A stretch of 64,000 nt of DNA from Ulota crispa (lineage: Eukaryota; Streptophyta; Bryopsida; Orthotrichales; Orthotrichaceae). The stretch covers positions 16,162,358 to 16,226,357 of the forward strand of contig OY987244.1 in assembly GCA_963920765.1 (NCBI GenBank). Direction: 5' to 3'. A model generated the notes under the pieces. That model saw only the letters and a program-made list of their open reading frames with translations. It ran no database searches and had not been told where the DNA came from. Both the position numbers and the translations under genes were made by a program. Of the stretch, positions 48,350 through 59,914 are shown piece by piece (positions within the stretch are counted from its first letter, which is position 1; every line of letters begins with the position of its first letter).

Positions 48350-49555
48350 GCATGCCAAAAGCACTAGACGGCTCGATTCCACGCCAATATGCAACCCCCC
48401 TGGAGACCTAACCCAGTAGATGTTTCAATACCCTAACCTCAATTCAGGAAAGACAGAATCACACCTTCATTTCTCGATCCCTCACTATTCGAAATAAAAT
48501 TGTGTCCAACTTCAAAAAAAGGAATTTATGTATAAAAAAGAACTGATACGAAGAAACAGAGCGTTCTACAGAATCTGGAGGTCACCTCCTCCGGCGCTCA
48601 GATTCCGACACAGCCTGCATGTAGTAGAATATGTTTTTCCAATTCATTCATCGGGAAACCACGAAACGTGGCGTTTTGGCAACGACTCTCTCTCATACCA
48701 CATTGGCTTCAGCTCGAATATAAAAAAGCAAAAAGAAAAGAAAAAGAATGCAGGAAAAAAAACACAGCCACACGCAGGGCATTGCATATTTTTTAACACG
48801 TCAAGAAGGAAGACTATCCACTAATAGAAATTTCTCAAACGGAGCATACCCCTCCTAAATTGAACGTACAAATGCAGCAATGCCACCCAAAAACAAGCGC
48901 ATGCATGATTTTGACCTAGTCTCCAAACCGACAAATACTTACCAGTGATCGAGCGCCGATGCCACTGCCGCGTTTCCTCCAGCAACCTAACCCTAAAAGC
49001 AGTTACTAAACCCAATCTGGCCCCCGGGGTCATTCCTCGTCATCGCATCGCCGGCCCGCAACCACCAGCATTCTTGTGTCCGATCACGCAAGCTCGACAA
49101 CTTCTCTCTCTCTGCTTCTTCTTCTTCTTCCACACATCGCTGCTGCCTCGCGTCTTCGCCTTGTCGCAACCCTCCTACAAAATACAAACAATACACTAGC
49201 AACAAACTACTTCTTTCGCCACCGAATCACGCGGCCGAAAGCGGAGAGAGTTCGGTAGAAGCAAGGCAAAGGCGGGCCGGCAAGGTCTAGGCGTCGGGGC
49301 TTCAGTGAGTCGTCAGCGATGCAGCCATGCGGGGGGGGGGAGAGGGGAGGGAGGAGGGCTCCGAAAGGAAATGCCTTGCGATCCCCTCTAGGTCTAGGGC
49401 GACGACAACGACGACGACGGAGTCAGCTTGCTCCAACGGGGTTGCTCCGAGATAGGGTCCCTCCTTGCAACCGCGCTGCCCACCGTGCGCGAAACCAGGT
49501 CCGCCTCCAATGCCGAGATTCCGAGACGGATTCTTCGGGCTCTAACTCGCACCTA
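48350..49555 (-). promoter_or_regulatory. Promoter and 5' UTR region of the WNK gene
   Basis: A G+C-rich tract at about 48940-49550, with CTTCTTCTTCTTC and GACGACAACGACGACGACGG, lies upstream of the WNK start on the minus strand. It probably holds the leader (perhaps with a 5' UTR intron) and the promoter. A G-run of about 10 is at 49329-49339. The frame at 49319-49615 is not convincing as a gene because it runs into the next mobile element. Confidence 0.4.
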
Positions 49556-50089
49556 ACCCCTAAAGGACCAAGCCCCTTTGGGACAAATGGGATATCGGGC
49601 GTGTACTATGGTTAACATGATTTTTTGAAAATTTTATGTATGATGGGGAATTCAAATATCTACATGGGAATTTAAATTTTCTTTATTAAAGAAGTTAAAA
49701 GTGAATTTCCAAAAAAGGGTAAGATAGGTATGATTTTCATACCTATCCACAAACTATAACTTCTCATAATTTTCATCTCATTAATGAAAATTAAATGATT
49801 CAAAGCTCCCTATGTATATAAGTCTAAAGAATCTATCTCATATTATTATTATTTTAAATGCAAATTTTAAAAAAGTTTTTGGGCTGCCCGATCTCTCTTG
49901 TTTTTGGAAATTCATTTTTAACTTCTTCAATAAATGTCAAAATGAATAAAAAATTAAATGCCCATATAGATATTTGAATTCTACATTTTCAATAAAAGTT
50001 TCAGAAAACCACAAAAAGTAAATTAGCTGTAGGTACATGCCCAAAATCCATTTGTCTCTTAAGAGGACAGTTGGTCCTTTAGGGGCTAA
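49555..50089. mobile_element. Foldback element with CTAA duplication, piggyBac-like ends
   Basis: CTAA (49555-49558) then CCCCTAAAGGACCAAGCC; the right end is TTGGTCCTTTAGGGG then CTAA (50086-50089). The arms go on pairing for well over 100 bp (for example GGGGAATTCAAATATCTACA against the complement of TATAGATATTTGAATTCTAC). The direct, non-palindromic CTAA repeat is direct evidence for a 4-bp target duplication. It lies at the edge of the WNK promoter region. Confidence 0.85.
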
Positions 50090-50809
50090 GGTAACCACAC
50101 CCATACCTAAGCGTTTAAGGGTTTGGGGTACTTCAGAGCCTCTAAAAATTCAGGAAATTTTTTGCAAGGTTAGCCTTTCAACAAGCTATCATGGAACGTA
50201 ATTTTTGTGGGAAAAGTATTTTAGATTATTTTATATTAAAGGGCAAAGTGCAGCTTATAGGGTCCCTATTAGCAACTCTAAACTACCCTTGATACTGCTT
50301 TGATGTGTTCCTATACATGTGCTTGAAGGTCCCAATCTCAACCATCTCACAGCCACTTAGCAATTGACATGTGGCAAGATTTTCTTGTGCAAGTAACATT
50401 CACTGCTTCACTTTGGGTTCACAGTGAGTGGTGAATACCTCAAAAGTAGGGGCTCCACTTTAGGGACTGCTCACGTATGGGTGTTGCTACCTTATTGCAA
50501 AGGAAAGTACTTTCTCACCTTTTTTTGTAGAAGTGACCATAGATACATGGTGCACCATGGGAAGCAAAAATTAACCTCAGCTAAGGCATTCATATTTTTT
50601 GATAATCCAAATTGTGAGAAGATTTAGAGCCATGGTGTTAGGTCCCATGCTATCCTTTTCACAATTTTCATGAGGGCACCAATCACACCATGCACTATTG
50701 ACTTTTACAACTTTAAGAAACAATATTTTATTGGTGGGCACCTGCCACAATACTGTAGATGCCACTATAGAGGGCAGGCACGACCACCCAGCCGACGTTC
50801 AAGGGTTAA
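50090..50809. repeat. GGTAACCACACC-type MITE joined to a type-B TTAA element end
   Basis: GGTAACCACACCCATAC at ~50091 and GTATGGGTGTTGCTACC at ~50475-50491 look like inverted ends of a GGTAGCAACACC-type MITE. From about 50510 the sequence is like the type-B element (GTGAGAAGATTTAGAGCCAT, GGTGTTAGGTCCCATGCTAT) and ends TTCAAGGG then TTAA (50806-50809), which abuts CCCTTGAGCATAG as if a second element began there. Confidence 0.55.
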
Positions 50810-51059
50810 CCCTTGAGCATAGTTTTTTTTTCATTCCTTAAGTAATGCCAAAGTGGCGATTTAAAATGTTATAGTGGTGCTCCATATTTCAACATTCATC
50901 CACATATTGGATAGAAAATATCACATTAGCACATATTACATGTCTATAATTTGGTTTCCATCCACAATTTGACACTTTCATCCAAGTAATCATGTTTTTT
51001 TTCTATAGGCTTGGTACCAATCAAAAAAAAAAATTGGTGCAATTTTGCCCCAAATTGCA
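50810..51059. repeat. Dispersed repeat, complement of 3690-3870
   Basis: The words TAGAAAATATCACATTA, ATGTCTATAATTTGGTTTCCAT and CCACAATTTGACA match the complement of 3700-3860. The right part holds simple A-runs. Confidence 0.55.
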
Positions 51060-51800
51060 AGAAAAAGAAACCTTGCCCTGGAGCGCCCAACCCGATTTCA
51101 CCAAAATCAGGGTGTTTGGAGACCAGCAACTTTGATGCATTGTATCTTGGTAAATTGCATGATTTACAAAAAGTGACCATTGAACATAGTAGAATACTTA
51201 TTTAGAAGAAGGCTTGCAAATTTTAGGAACAATTCATCGCAAGAGATGGGAGGTTATAACGTTTGATAAAACAACATGTGATGACAAAACCTCATTTTTT
51301 GGTAGGTAGTTGCTATTTGATGTTTTTCACAAAATTCTGTAAGCCCCTTATTCATCTAAAATTTTGTGAGCAGCAAGATTAGATGTGAATGCACACACTT
51401 GTAAATTACCAAAGATTGCACTTCTTTTTATGTCAAGTTTTAGGTCTTCAAATGGCTATTGCACAGAAACAATGACTAGCACAATTGGTGACAATTGCCA
51501 TGATAAGGATCTAGAACATGGGTGAACCCTTGCCAACAACTTTCCCGCTACCACAAAGCTTACACAAGGAAACTTGCAACGGATATTGACCGGTTGCAGC
51601 TTGTAAAACGCTACTTGCCACCACATCCTTGTTGCCTCGTACGATGTTTCACCAAATCAAATCTCTTGCAGCGTTTGTATAACAATTTGGCTTTTCTGAC
51701 CATTACTCCATTGACATGGACAATTTGAATGCCTCAGTAATTGTAGTTTGTAGCAAGACCAAAAAGTTAGATCTAGTGCCTCAAAACAAGGCTTTAAAAT
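51060..51800 (+). repeat. 740-bp dispersed direct repeat, copy 1
   Basis: Similar along its length to 59915-60660 in the same orientation. Shared words are TTTGATGCATTGTATCT, TTTTTGGTAGGTAGTTGCTA, GCAAGATTAGATGTGAAT and CCATTGACATGGACAA (TCATTGACATGGACAA in copy 2). Neither copy keeps a long frame, so it is probably an old transposon or a duplicated spacer. Confidence 0.75.
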
Positions 51801-51852
51801 AGGAGAGGTGATATATGGGACGTTGGAACGCTCATGGGTTAATATCTTGGGG

Positions 51853-52036
51853 TTTCAAATATCTCAAAAAAACGGTGAAGGAATGGTCGTGAATGAGTTT
51901 TTGTTCAATAGTGAATATGTTGTCACGACCTGAGGAGGTTGTCATGGCTCGTCCACAAAGTAATTGAGCCGGGCTATTCACCAATTTCATTCACATGAAC
52001 AAAATTGGTGGTGAACGGCATATTTGAAACCCCCTA
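51853..52036. mobile_element. GGGGTTTCAAATAT MITE
   Basis: Left end GGGGTTTCAAATATCTC and right end GCATATTTGAAACCCCC. The interior CACCAATTTCATTCACATGAA recurs inverted at about 11715-11740 in the nested part of 11406-12368. Confidence 0.6.
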
Positions 52037-52037
52037 A

Positions 52038-52373
52038 TAGGGGCTTCAAACATTAATTTTTTTAGGTGACTCATGTTGCCATTCACGTTGGTGAATTCCC
52101 CCTAGTGGGCAGCAAGGTGAGTCACCCCTAGAATTCACTCCTAACATGATTCATGTTAAGAGTGAATTTCAGAAACTCAGTTTTGCACAGCTCATCATCA
52201 CAAGTGTCTTAGACGCTCAAACCCTTGACTTGTGCACCAAACCCTAATTGCAAACTAACGGGGATCTCAAACTTTGGGCATGGAAGTGAACAAAAATAAT
52301 TTACTAGTGAGCTGGATCATGTGAAGTGAAAAACTTATAGACCAAATTTATTTATGAAGCCCCCTAAATTAGT
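52038..52373. mobile_element. Adjacent GGGGCTTCA MITE
   Basis: It starts AGGGGCTTCAAACATTAA and ends with the complement of AGGGGGCTTCATAAATAAA. Related to but distinct from the preceding element, which it touches. Confidence 0.5.
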
Positions 52374-54192
52374 GTTTTTTTTATGATTTTGCTAAGGTAA
52401 AGCAACTTGCACCCTAGAAAGCATGTAGGTAAGGAAAACTTGGCTATTATTGGAAGGAATGAATGATGTGTGCACATTCATCCAAAAAATTTACTAATTT
52501 AAGCTACTTTTATCGAAAGGTTGGCAAACCGTATGTTTGCTCAAGGAGATATGTAGCGATTTCATCCACTATTTGAGCGTAATTTCTTAGTGTAGTGGTA
52601 GCCACAAGGATTTTGAGTTAAGATTTAAGCAAAAATTTGCCAATAAAAAAAATGTTGCCTTTAATGTCTATTGCTCTAGTATTTGTAATTTTTCTGTTTT
52701 TTTTTTATTTTCTAAAAAAACTCAATTTTGCAAAATTGTTAATTGATAATTTGCCAAATATGACTGTCCAAGAGTTTATTTTTATTTTTGAAGAGCCCTC
52801 TAAACTCTTGCTCCCCACCTTTGTTGGTTAAAGCTGTCCTACAATAGTTCATTGACTAATCACCTAGTGGAACATAGAATTGCATTTCATTGAACAAATA
52901 ATGATTTGAACTATCATTACTTGATTTGCTAGAATTGCATGCCATGAAAACTCTTTGAGGGACCACAAACAATTGTCATACATTTTTGGGGCATAGGCTA
53001 ATGTTGTGGCATTCAAAAGCAAATGGTAAAATTATTTTGAAATAATTGTTATGGTGTTGTTATAGATAAATTTGGAAGGTGATTGAATTGTGTAATTATG
53101 TTTTTTGTCAAATCTTCATATCACTTATTAGTAATTGACAAATTTCAAGTTGTCTTATTGTGTTATATCTACTCATTCCATGGTAAGGCTCTTTGAGCAC
53201 ACATGTAATGTACAACTTCAAATTTGGTTTAGATTGCTTCAATATAAACAACAAAACATTTTTATTATTTACTAAAGCATTCTTACCATTAGTTTTAGAG
53301 TCCTTCAATTTTCTTGAAGTTGTTGTTATTATTGTCTTTTTTATCAAGAAGTAGCATTTTCTACTTTCTTAATTTTTCAAAGATGAACAAAGATCTTTTT
53401 AGCTATAATTTGAACCCATTTTTCAATATATTTGCAAAACTCACTAGTTCTAGATATATGCATTTGTTTTTAGATATGTTAAAAGACAAAATTTGTAATT
53501 GGAAAGGGCAAAAAAATGCTTTTGAAAATTTAGACACATTAATTGAACCTACAAATGGTAGCAATTTTCACACCTTAAATTTTGGGAGGATATACTTGCA
53601 TGAAGTAACTAAAAATTCTTGTACTTGGGTTTGTTGATGATTAAATTTGATAAAATTTTAGCTTTGCTTTAGGTACAAGTATTTTGAAGCAATATCAGAC
53701 TTCAAAACATTACACTTAATTAGTAAATAACCAAACAATGATGAATTTTTGTTCTTCGTAAAGCTACAACTAAGTTTAAAGTCATTATTTAAGATTTAAA
53801 CAACCTCCATTGTGGTTCTAGACTAAATCAAGGTCTCTAAATCGAAATTCAAATTTGAACTTTCCAATTTTAGTTTGTTGATGGTAAATATCTAAACTTT
53901 ACCCCTCTCCTTGTGTGCATATATCAAACCCTCAGTGTGCTCGTATCAATTCCCATATATAAACATGGACAAAATTTTGGTCACCTTAGTTGCAAGGCCT
54001 AGTTTTTATATATGATGAGGGGGTCTGAGAAGAACCAACATCTAGTTCAAAGATTGTCAATTGACATGAGAAAAAACCGTTTGCAATTTGTAAACATTGG
54101 TTGAAAAACCGGTTGAAAATCTACTTTTTCAATGTTAATAATAAGATATAGAGAAAATAATGAAAAGGTTCCTTGACTAATCGGTTCAAGAT
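52374..54192. other. AT-rich spacer, no gene recognised
   Basis: A frame at 53314-53637 (107 residues) lacks recognisable motifs. About 53795-53960 resembles one arm of the foldback at 58921-59337 (GGTTCTAGACTAAATCAAGG, GATGGTAAATATCTAAA) and may be a half copy. Confidence 0.4.
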
Positions 54193-54830
54193 TTAACCCC
54201 TAAAAGACCAACTATCCCCTGAGGGGACAAATGGATTTTGGTCATGTACCTACATCTAATCTAATTTTTGTGATTTTTTGAAACTTTTATTAAAGGTGGG
54301 GAATTCAAAGATCTATGTAGACATCTAAATTTTTCTTCATTCCAGCATTTATTAAATAAGTTATACATGAATTATTGAAAAAGGGTGAGGGCGGGGTAGC
54401 CCAAAAAAAAATCAAATTTACATTTTTTTTGAAAAAATATCTGAAATTGGTTCTTTAGATTTATACAAATTTGGGAATTTTTAAATCATTCAATTTTGAT
54501 TGATGAGATGAAAGTAATGAGAAGTTTTAGTTTGCAAGTAGGTATGGGACTCCCAAGCCTCCATTCTTTTTGCTTCTTGTAAAATTTGTTGCTTTCCTTT
54601 TCTGAGCTCTTCGTGTTTTTTTTTTTTTACTTTTTCTTTTTCCAAGTTGTAGTAGACTAAGATTCTTTGGTTTTCACCATTTGGATCAAAGTAATTCACA
54701 TTTTTCACTTTTCTATAAATCCTCCAATTTTGCCTAGTGTAATAAAGAGTGAGATTTGCATATAATAGATGATCTGAAGATGTCGATAATGTTGTAGAAT
54801 CCAATTATACGGTCTCTATTGTGATTGGAC
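54193..54830. repeat. Left end of a TTAA-type element, partner end not found
   Basis: TTAA then CCCCTAAAAGACCAACTATC; the first ~130 bases resemble the arms of 49555-50089 (GGACAAATGGATTTTGG, GGGGAATTCAAAGATCTA). No matching right end was found, so it is truncated or interrupted. The frame 54490-54804 (minus) is not recognised. Confidence 0.5.
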
Positions 54831-54859
54831 TTTGTTATTTTTTTGTTAAATGTTGGTAC

Positions 54860-55245
54860 TATAAAGTTGTGAAGCTTGTTGCTGTTTTTTAAAACAATCG
54901 CTAACTTTATGTCTTTCTTTTCTATAGTAAAGACATAATCCTCCTTTGCATTGGTACTTCTTCTTTTATTCTATAAAGGTTTGGATAAAACTGCATCAAT
55001 TTGCAAGTCTTCAGCTTCAGATTGATTTTTTGAACTTGGAGTTTAAGAAGTGGCAAGATAGCCAATGTAAGGCCACGGCGTGGTCCATACTCGTTTATCT
55101 TGTTACCGCTCAAATAGCCTATTGTCACACTTGTCGCTTGACTAATAGCCTCGTTTAATGTTGCAGGGTCTGGCAACAAAAGTAGTAAGTTTTTCTTTTC
55201 GTTATGTAACCCATAATAAAATTGATTTATCAAAGCTTATTCGCT
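54860..55245 (-). pseudogene. Relic of a retrotransposon gag gene
   Basis: On the minus strand residues such as QFYYGLHNEKKN and PATLNEAISQATSVTIG (about 55233-55120) resemble the conserved end of the capsid part of Ty3/Gypsy-type gag, where 'F..GL' is followed by 'tL.eA...A'. After a frameshift, 54950-54893 reads LCLYYRKERHKVSDC, a CCHC zinc knuckle (C-x2-C-x4-H-x4-C) in which the second cysteine has become tyrosine. The frame is broken and no LTRs were found, so only a fragment remains. The stretch 55320-56090 upstream may hold more decayed gag, but I cannot confirm it. Confidence 0.55.
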
Positions 55246-58020
55246 CTAATTGATATTGCATGCAAGTTGATAAAAATCTAAAACACAGACTGATGCTAAA
55301 CATTTTCCTTGTTATAAGCTTCAGCTCTTTGTTGTCGCAGAGCGTATTTTGTCATGCTCAACAAATGTTTATCCAAAAGTGTCTAGAAACACTTTAATTT
55401 TTTGAGCATTGGAGAGTCCTTCTCAAAAAGCGTTGCAAATCAAAAAAGTGTTTTTCCAGATAATAAAGTTTTCACCATCCAATGCAAACTGCATCTATCA
55501 AATACCGTTGGAATTAAAGGAGCGTAATGAGTCGAATTTGATTAACAAAACCTCGAAATTTAAAACGTGAACCGTCAAATTTCCCTAGATTGCTGGCTCT
55601 AGGTTCTTTGTTCTCGCTAGAATTTAAAGCCTACTGCACGGAACTTGATAGATTATTGGCTTGAATAGTTGGTGCGGGTGTTGCAATATGTTTCCGCTCC
55701 ATAAGTTGTTGCAGCTTTGCTCCGAGACCAAAGAGCACTAAGTTGAATTTTTTGGTCTGCTTGAACATCTATTGTTGCTCTAGATTCATATTTGTAATCG
55801 CGGATATAGTAGCATCAAACTTTGAATTGTCTATAACAACTTTGTTTCATTTTATTATGATGATAACGTAGTATTCTAGTAATATATGTTGATATAAACA
55901 ACAAGATTGCAAACGCTTGGAAAGTTAAACAGAGTAAGCTGTGACAATAACGCTTTGAAACTAGCTTCGCCAAACTCTTGTACAACTTTCTCTCTAAGTT
56001 CTTGTTTAAATCTGCTAATAATACGGATTTCAAGATTGGAATTGAATTCACGGACATGACGTTTATTCAGGTCCATAAATTTCAACAATAGAAAAAATCC
56101 ATAGTGAAAATAGACAACACCATCAACTTAAAAATGGGTAATCCGCAACTTTTAAAACACCTTGCAGGTTTCAAATAGAGAGATAATTCATGCCCTACTC
56201 AAAACCAGAAAGTTTTGATGATGTTGAAGTCAATCTTGACAAACAATTAGGGATGGACTCAGAGGCAACAATACAGCAGAAGAAACGTAGAATCAAGACA
56301 AGAACTCAGAAGTGTACTTAGAACCAAGGCTAGAGAAGTATATTAGATGGTAATAATACTAGGCAAAGCAAATGCTTGAAGGCCAAAGATTAAGGTGGCA
56401 AGACGAGTTGTCAAGATTGAGGAACATCTCAGTTTCAACTTTTTTATATACTCGAAACCGAAGCTTGTCTGTCAAGCTTTGGAAGTTGTTTGAAAAGTTT
56501 TCTCCAACTTGGATGGCAAGCTTGGAAGTTGCTTGAGAACTTTTTCCAGCTTGAACGATACTCTAGCTACTTCAATAAAGTAAGAAGTTTCTTGAGAAGC
56601 TTCCAACCTTCTAGAACCTTCTAAGACTTCCTAATCTTCTAGAACCTTTTAATTGATTCAATGAGCTTTTATTATTGGTTAATTGGTTATGTCCGTAACA
56701 CTTTTTAGTGTATGGATCGGAGAAAGATACTATCTTCATCTTCATTTATTGATGCTTTGGCTCCAAATGCAACTTAGTATAATTGGATGTTGTATAGTAT
56801 ATTGACACTAATATTTTATAATCATCTTTTTCAATAAAAAGTGTCTGTTCGTTTATTTAGGTTGAGAGAAAAATGCTTTATTTACACCAACTTCTATCTT
56901 GTGGATGTTCAAAATGTGTATAAGAGGGAGGAGCATTGAGAATAGCTATCACAATTAAAAAGCATATGATGTTATACGGTTCTCACGAAAATATCATGTA
57001 AGAATCTTCAGTTTTTATTAACATCATTGTAACGTGTTGCACAATTTAGTAATTTAAAAATGCTTTGACAATGCATATTTCCTTTCATTGTGTATATTAC
57101 ATTCAGACTTAGTGATAATTGTGTTTTTGTAGTATTGTGCAATTTTCTATATTGAACAAAAAATCTTCTTAAGGAGTTTTTTTTTTGTTATGATTTTTTT
57201 AAAATGGTCCATTGTTTTATATGAACTAAATAGTTAATGATCAAAATTTGTTATAATATCAATTGAAATTTGTGAAGGTTGAACACGTATATATATTTTT
57301 ATGCTCAAGCATGAATTTCCATTGATGTTGCACTTTTGCAAAGTTACTGAACTTTTAATTTATATATTTTACTATGTCAGTTTTATTGTTTCAAATTCTA
57401 AGCACTAAATTTTTGAATAAAGATCTTCGTTTGAATTTTTAGCTAGAAATAAGTCCAAGAGATGGACCTACTAATGTCTTTTGTTGTGAAAAAGAAACTC
57501 AATCAAGTATCAATTATCCTTATTTACAACAAGGTTATGCATTTGGATTTGCCAACATGGCAAATGTTATCAAATCTTCTTTAAAAAGACTTATTAAATT
57601 ATTAAAAAAACTTGTACAATGTTATTGATGAGATATTTAACAATACTAGAAACATAGAAAATGATTTACGTGAAGGTTCAAATCTATACAAGAGCTGTAA
57701 GATGAAACCATTATTTTTTATCTTTTTATTCCAAAATACTAAAACAATATTGTGCTAATAGAAAGATGCAAACATCAACGTGTTGCTATGGTATCCATCC
57801 TTCTCTATAATATTAATTATTTATGCATTCTAAAAAATTTGGAATAATATCAATAGTATCAACATCTTTGCAAAAGCACACATTCTTTGCATGTTAGATT
57901 GTCAATACCAACTTTCCGTGCATAGAATGGCTAGAGTTGAACTTGCATTGAACATTATTTTTAGGGCAACCTAAAATATAATTATAGCACTTTCATATTT
58001 TGCTGATACAATTTTTATTT
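55246..58020. other. AT-rich spacer, possible decayed transposon remains
   Basis: Frames at 55815-56088 (minus) begin MDLNKRHVREFNSNLEIR and look protein-like but unassigned; they may be the decayed upstream part of the gag relic. A frame without ATG at about 57444-57630 (plus; ...NYPYLQQGYAFGFANMANVIK) might belong to the same remnant as 58034-58261. Near 56455-56640 CTTGGAAGTTGCTTGAGAA-type words are repeated several times. Confidence 0.35.
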
Positions 58021-58033
58021 CATATGCAAATTC

Positions 58034-58261
58034 TTGAAAGAAAATGTGCTTCTAGAAAAGAATAATGCGCTTGCATCAATGTGGGAGATGAAAAAAATAG
58101 TATTTGAATTATGGCTCAAAATAGAAAACATTGACGCATGCATTAGAGGTTGCAATTTGTTTTGCGGAATAAACTATGCAAATTCAAATTTGTGTCTCAA
58201 ATGCAACAAACCTCAATATTGTAGAGCCTTGCTAAGATTTCATATTCCTCAAAAGGTTTAA
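58034..58261 (+). pseudogene. Possible fragment of a CACTA (Tnp2-like) transposase
   Basis: The 75-residue frame contains IDACIRGCNLFCGI, YANSNLCLKCNKPQY and, near the end, FHIPQKV. The spacing D-x-C-x3-C-x-LF ... C-x2-C-x3-x-Y ... IP-x-KV resembles the zinc-binding start of plant Tnp2-type transposases, which continue with a YFPL-type motif. That continuation is missing here. The similarity rests on few residues and remains tentative. Confidence 0.35.
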
Positions 58262-58913
58262 ATATTTATTTATTTTTTAATGAAAAATATCTCCATCAAT
58301 CTATTTTTTTATATTAAAACATTTATTTCAAATTTTAATGTATTAGCTTATTTTTCCACATGATAGATACTTTGATATCTATCATTATCTCCAAGGATTG
58401 CTAACATATTTGCAACCCTAACTATTGCAACACCAATGAATTTTTATATGAAAAATAAAAACAAAATAGGACTGAAATATAATAATAATTCCAAAATTTG
58501 AAAACATCAGAGGAAAATTTGGACTTGCAGCCTTATAATGTTTGATTGAGAATGTGTATTGATCATGTCAATCCATTCTCACTATTGAATACATGTTAAT
58601 AAATGTTGAGAGTGTCAAATTTTAAGGGTCTTGTGGAAGGTTCAAAATTTTGCTAATGTGACCCCGGAAAGGACACGTGTTGAAAACCGTAGTTGAAATG
58701 TGGCCAAATACCCATGATTCTAGATGGGTACCAGCCATCTTTACTTTTTTTAGAAGGATTTTTTGGTGAGCGAGCAACAAGTAACCGTGCACATAACCTA
58801 ATAGTGCTTGCAGGCAAGTAGAAAATGGGTAGAAACATCTATATGATGCACGTTTTTGCTTATTACCAACTATCTTTAATTACTTTCATTCAAATGTTGA
58901 CAAACCCCATAAT
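58262..58913. other. AT-rich spacer, nothing recognised
   Basis: No convincing coding frame, RNA gene or repeat boundary was seen. The frame at 58653-58838 (minus) has no recognisable motif. Confidence 0.4.
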
Positions 58914-58920
58914 ATATTTT

Positions 58921-59337
58921 AGGGGATTGATATGTGAACCACACCCTTTCAACTATTCTACCACACCCCTGAGGTAAATTTTAGATTTTAACCATCAAAA
59001 AGCTGAATTTGAGAATTTGGAATTCAAATTTGGACTTAGAGACCTCAATTTTGTCTAGAACCATAAAAAGGTTGTAATTGGACAATACCCAATGAAAAAG
59101 CTTATCTTTTATAATAAACAAAAGTAAAAGTAATATTTTTCCCCCAAACTAAGCTTTTTCATTGGGTGTTGTTCAATTACAACCTTTTTTTATGGTTCTA
59201 GATAAAGTCAAGGTTTGTAAATCCAAATTTGAATTCCAAATTCTCAAATTCAACTTTTTGATGGTAGAAATCTAAAATTTATCCCAGGGGTGTAGTAAAA
59301 TAGTTGAAAGGGTGTGTGATAGACATATCAATCCCCT
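58921..59337. mobile_element. 417-bp foldback MITE with 7-bp ATATTTT duplication
   Basis: Left end AGGGGATTGATATGTGAACC; the complement of the right end begins AGGGGATTGATATGTCTATC. The arms pair for about 185 bp each, to AACCCAATGAAAAAGCTTA-like sequence at the centre, with scattered differences. ATATTTT stands on both sides (58914-58920 and 59338-59344). Confidence 0.85.
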
Positions 59338-59344
59338 ATATTTT

Positions 59345-59914
59345 ATTTTTGAAAGGAGTTTGGCAATTACAGTGAAACCTCTCTTATTACAAATTTCCTA
59401 TTTGCATAATTATCTATACTTCTCAAATTGCATACTTCCTATGTGCATAAAGTTTGTTCCTTTTTGGAGTTATTCCTGTGAGTAGGACCACTAGTCTAGT
59501 CTACATTCCCATGACTCTTGTTAGCAAGTAAGGAAAGCCAGAAAAATAACCGTGCTTCCCGAGCCTTGAGCCACTTGTTCATCAATTGAAAGCCGCAATA
59601 AATCACTTATGTAATAAAACCTCCTTGTGTGCATACTCTTTAAATACATCCCTACCATTCCCATGCAATAAGGGAGGTTTCTCTGGACATCAATTCTTGA
59701 TTTAATTTTTATTTGAATTGAAGATAGCTAATGTTCAAATGAGGTGAAGTTTTGATGAAATTCGATAAAAAAAATAAACCAGTTAATTATACTTTTTCAT
59801 AATTAGCTCAGTTTAGTAGAAAAGACTACTTTGTTATTATAAAATATTCTACAATATTTTTTTCCACAAAAGTGACGCCCCATGATTGCTTGTTGAAAGG
59901 TTTTCTTGAAGTTT
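59345..59914. other. AT-rich spacer, nothing recognised
   Basis: No gene or repeat boundary was seen. CTCTTATTACAAATTTCCTATTTGCA-type words (59384-59415) recur loosely near 59600 but not clearly enough to call. Confidence 0.35.
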
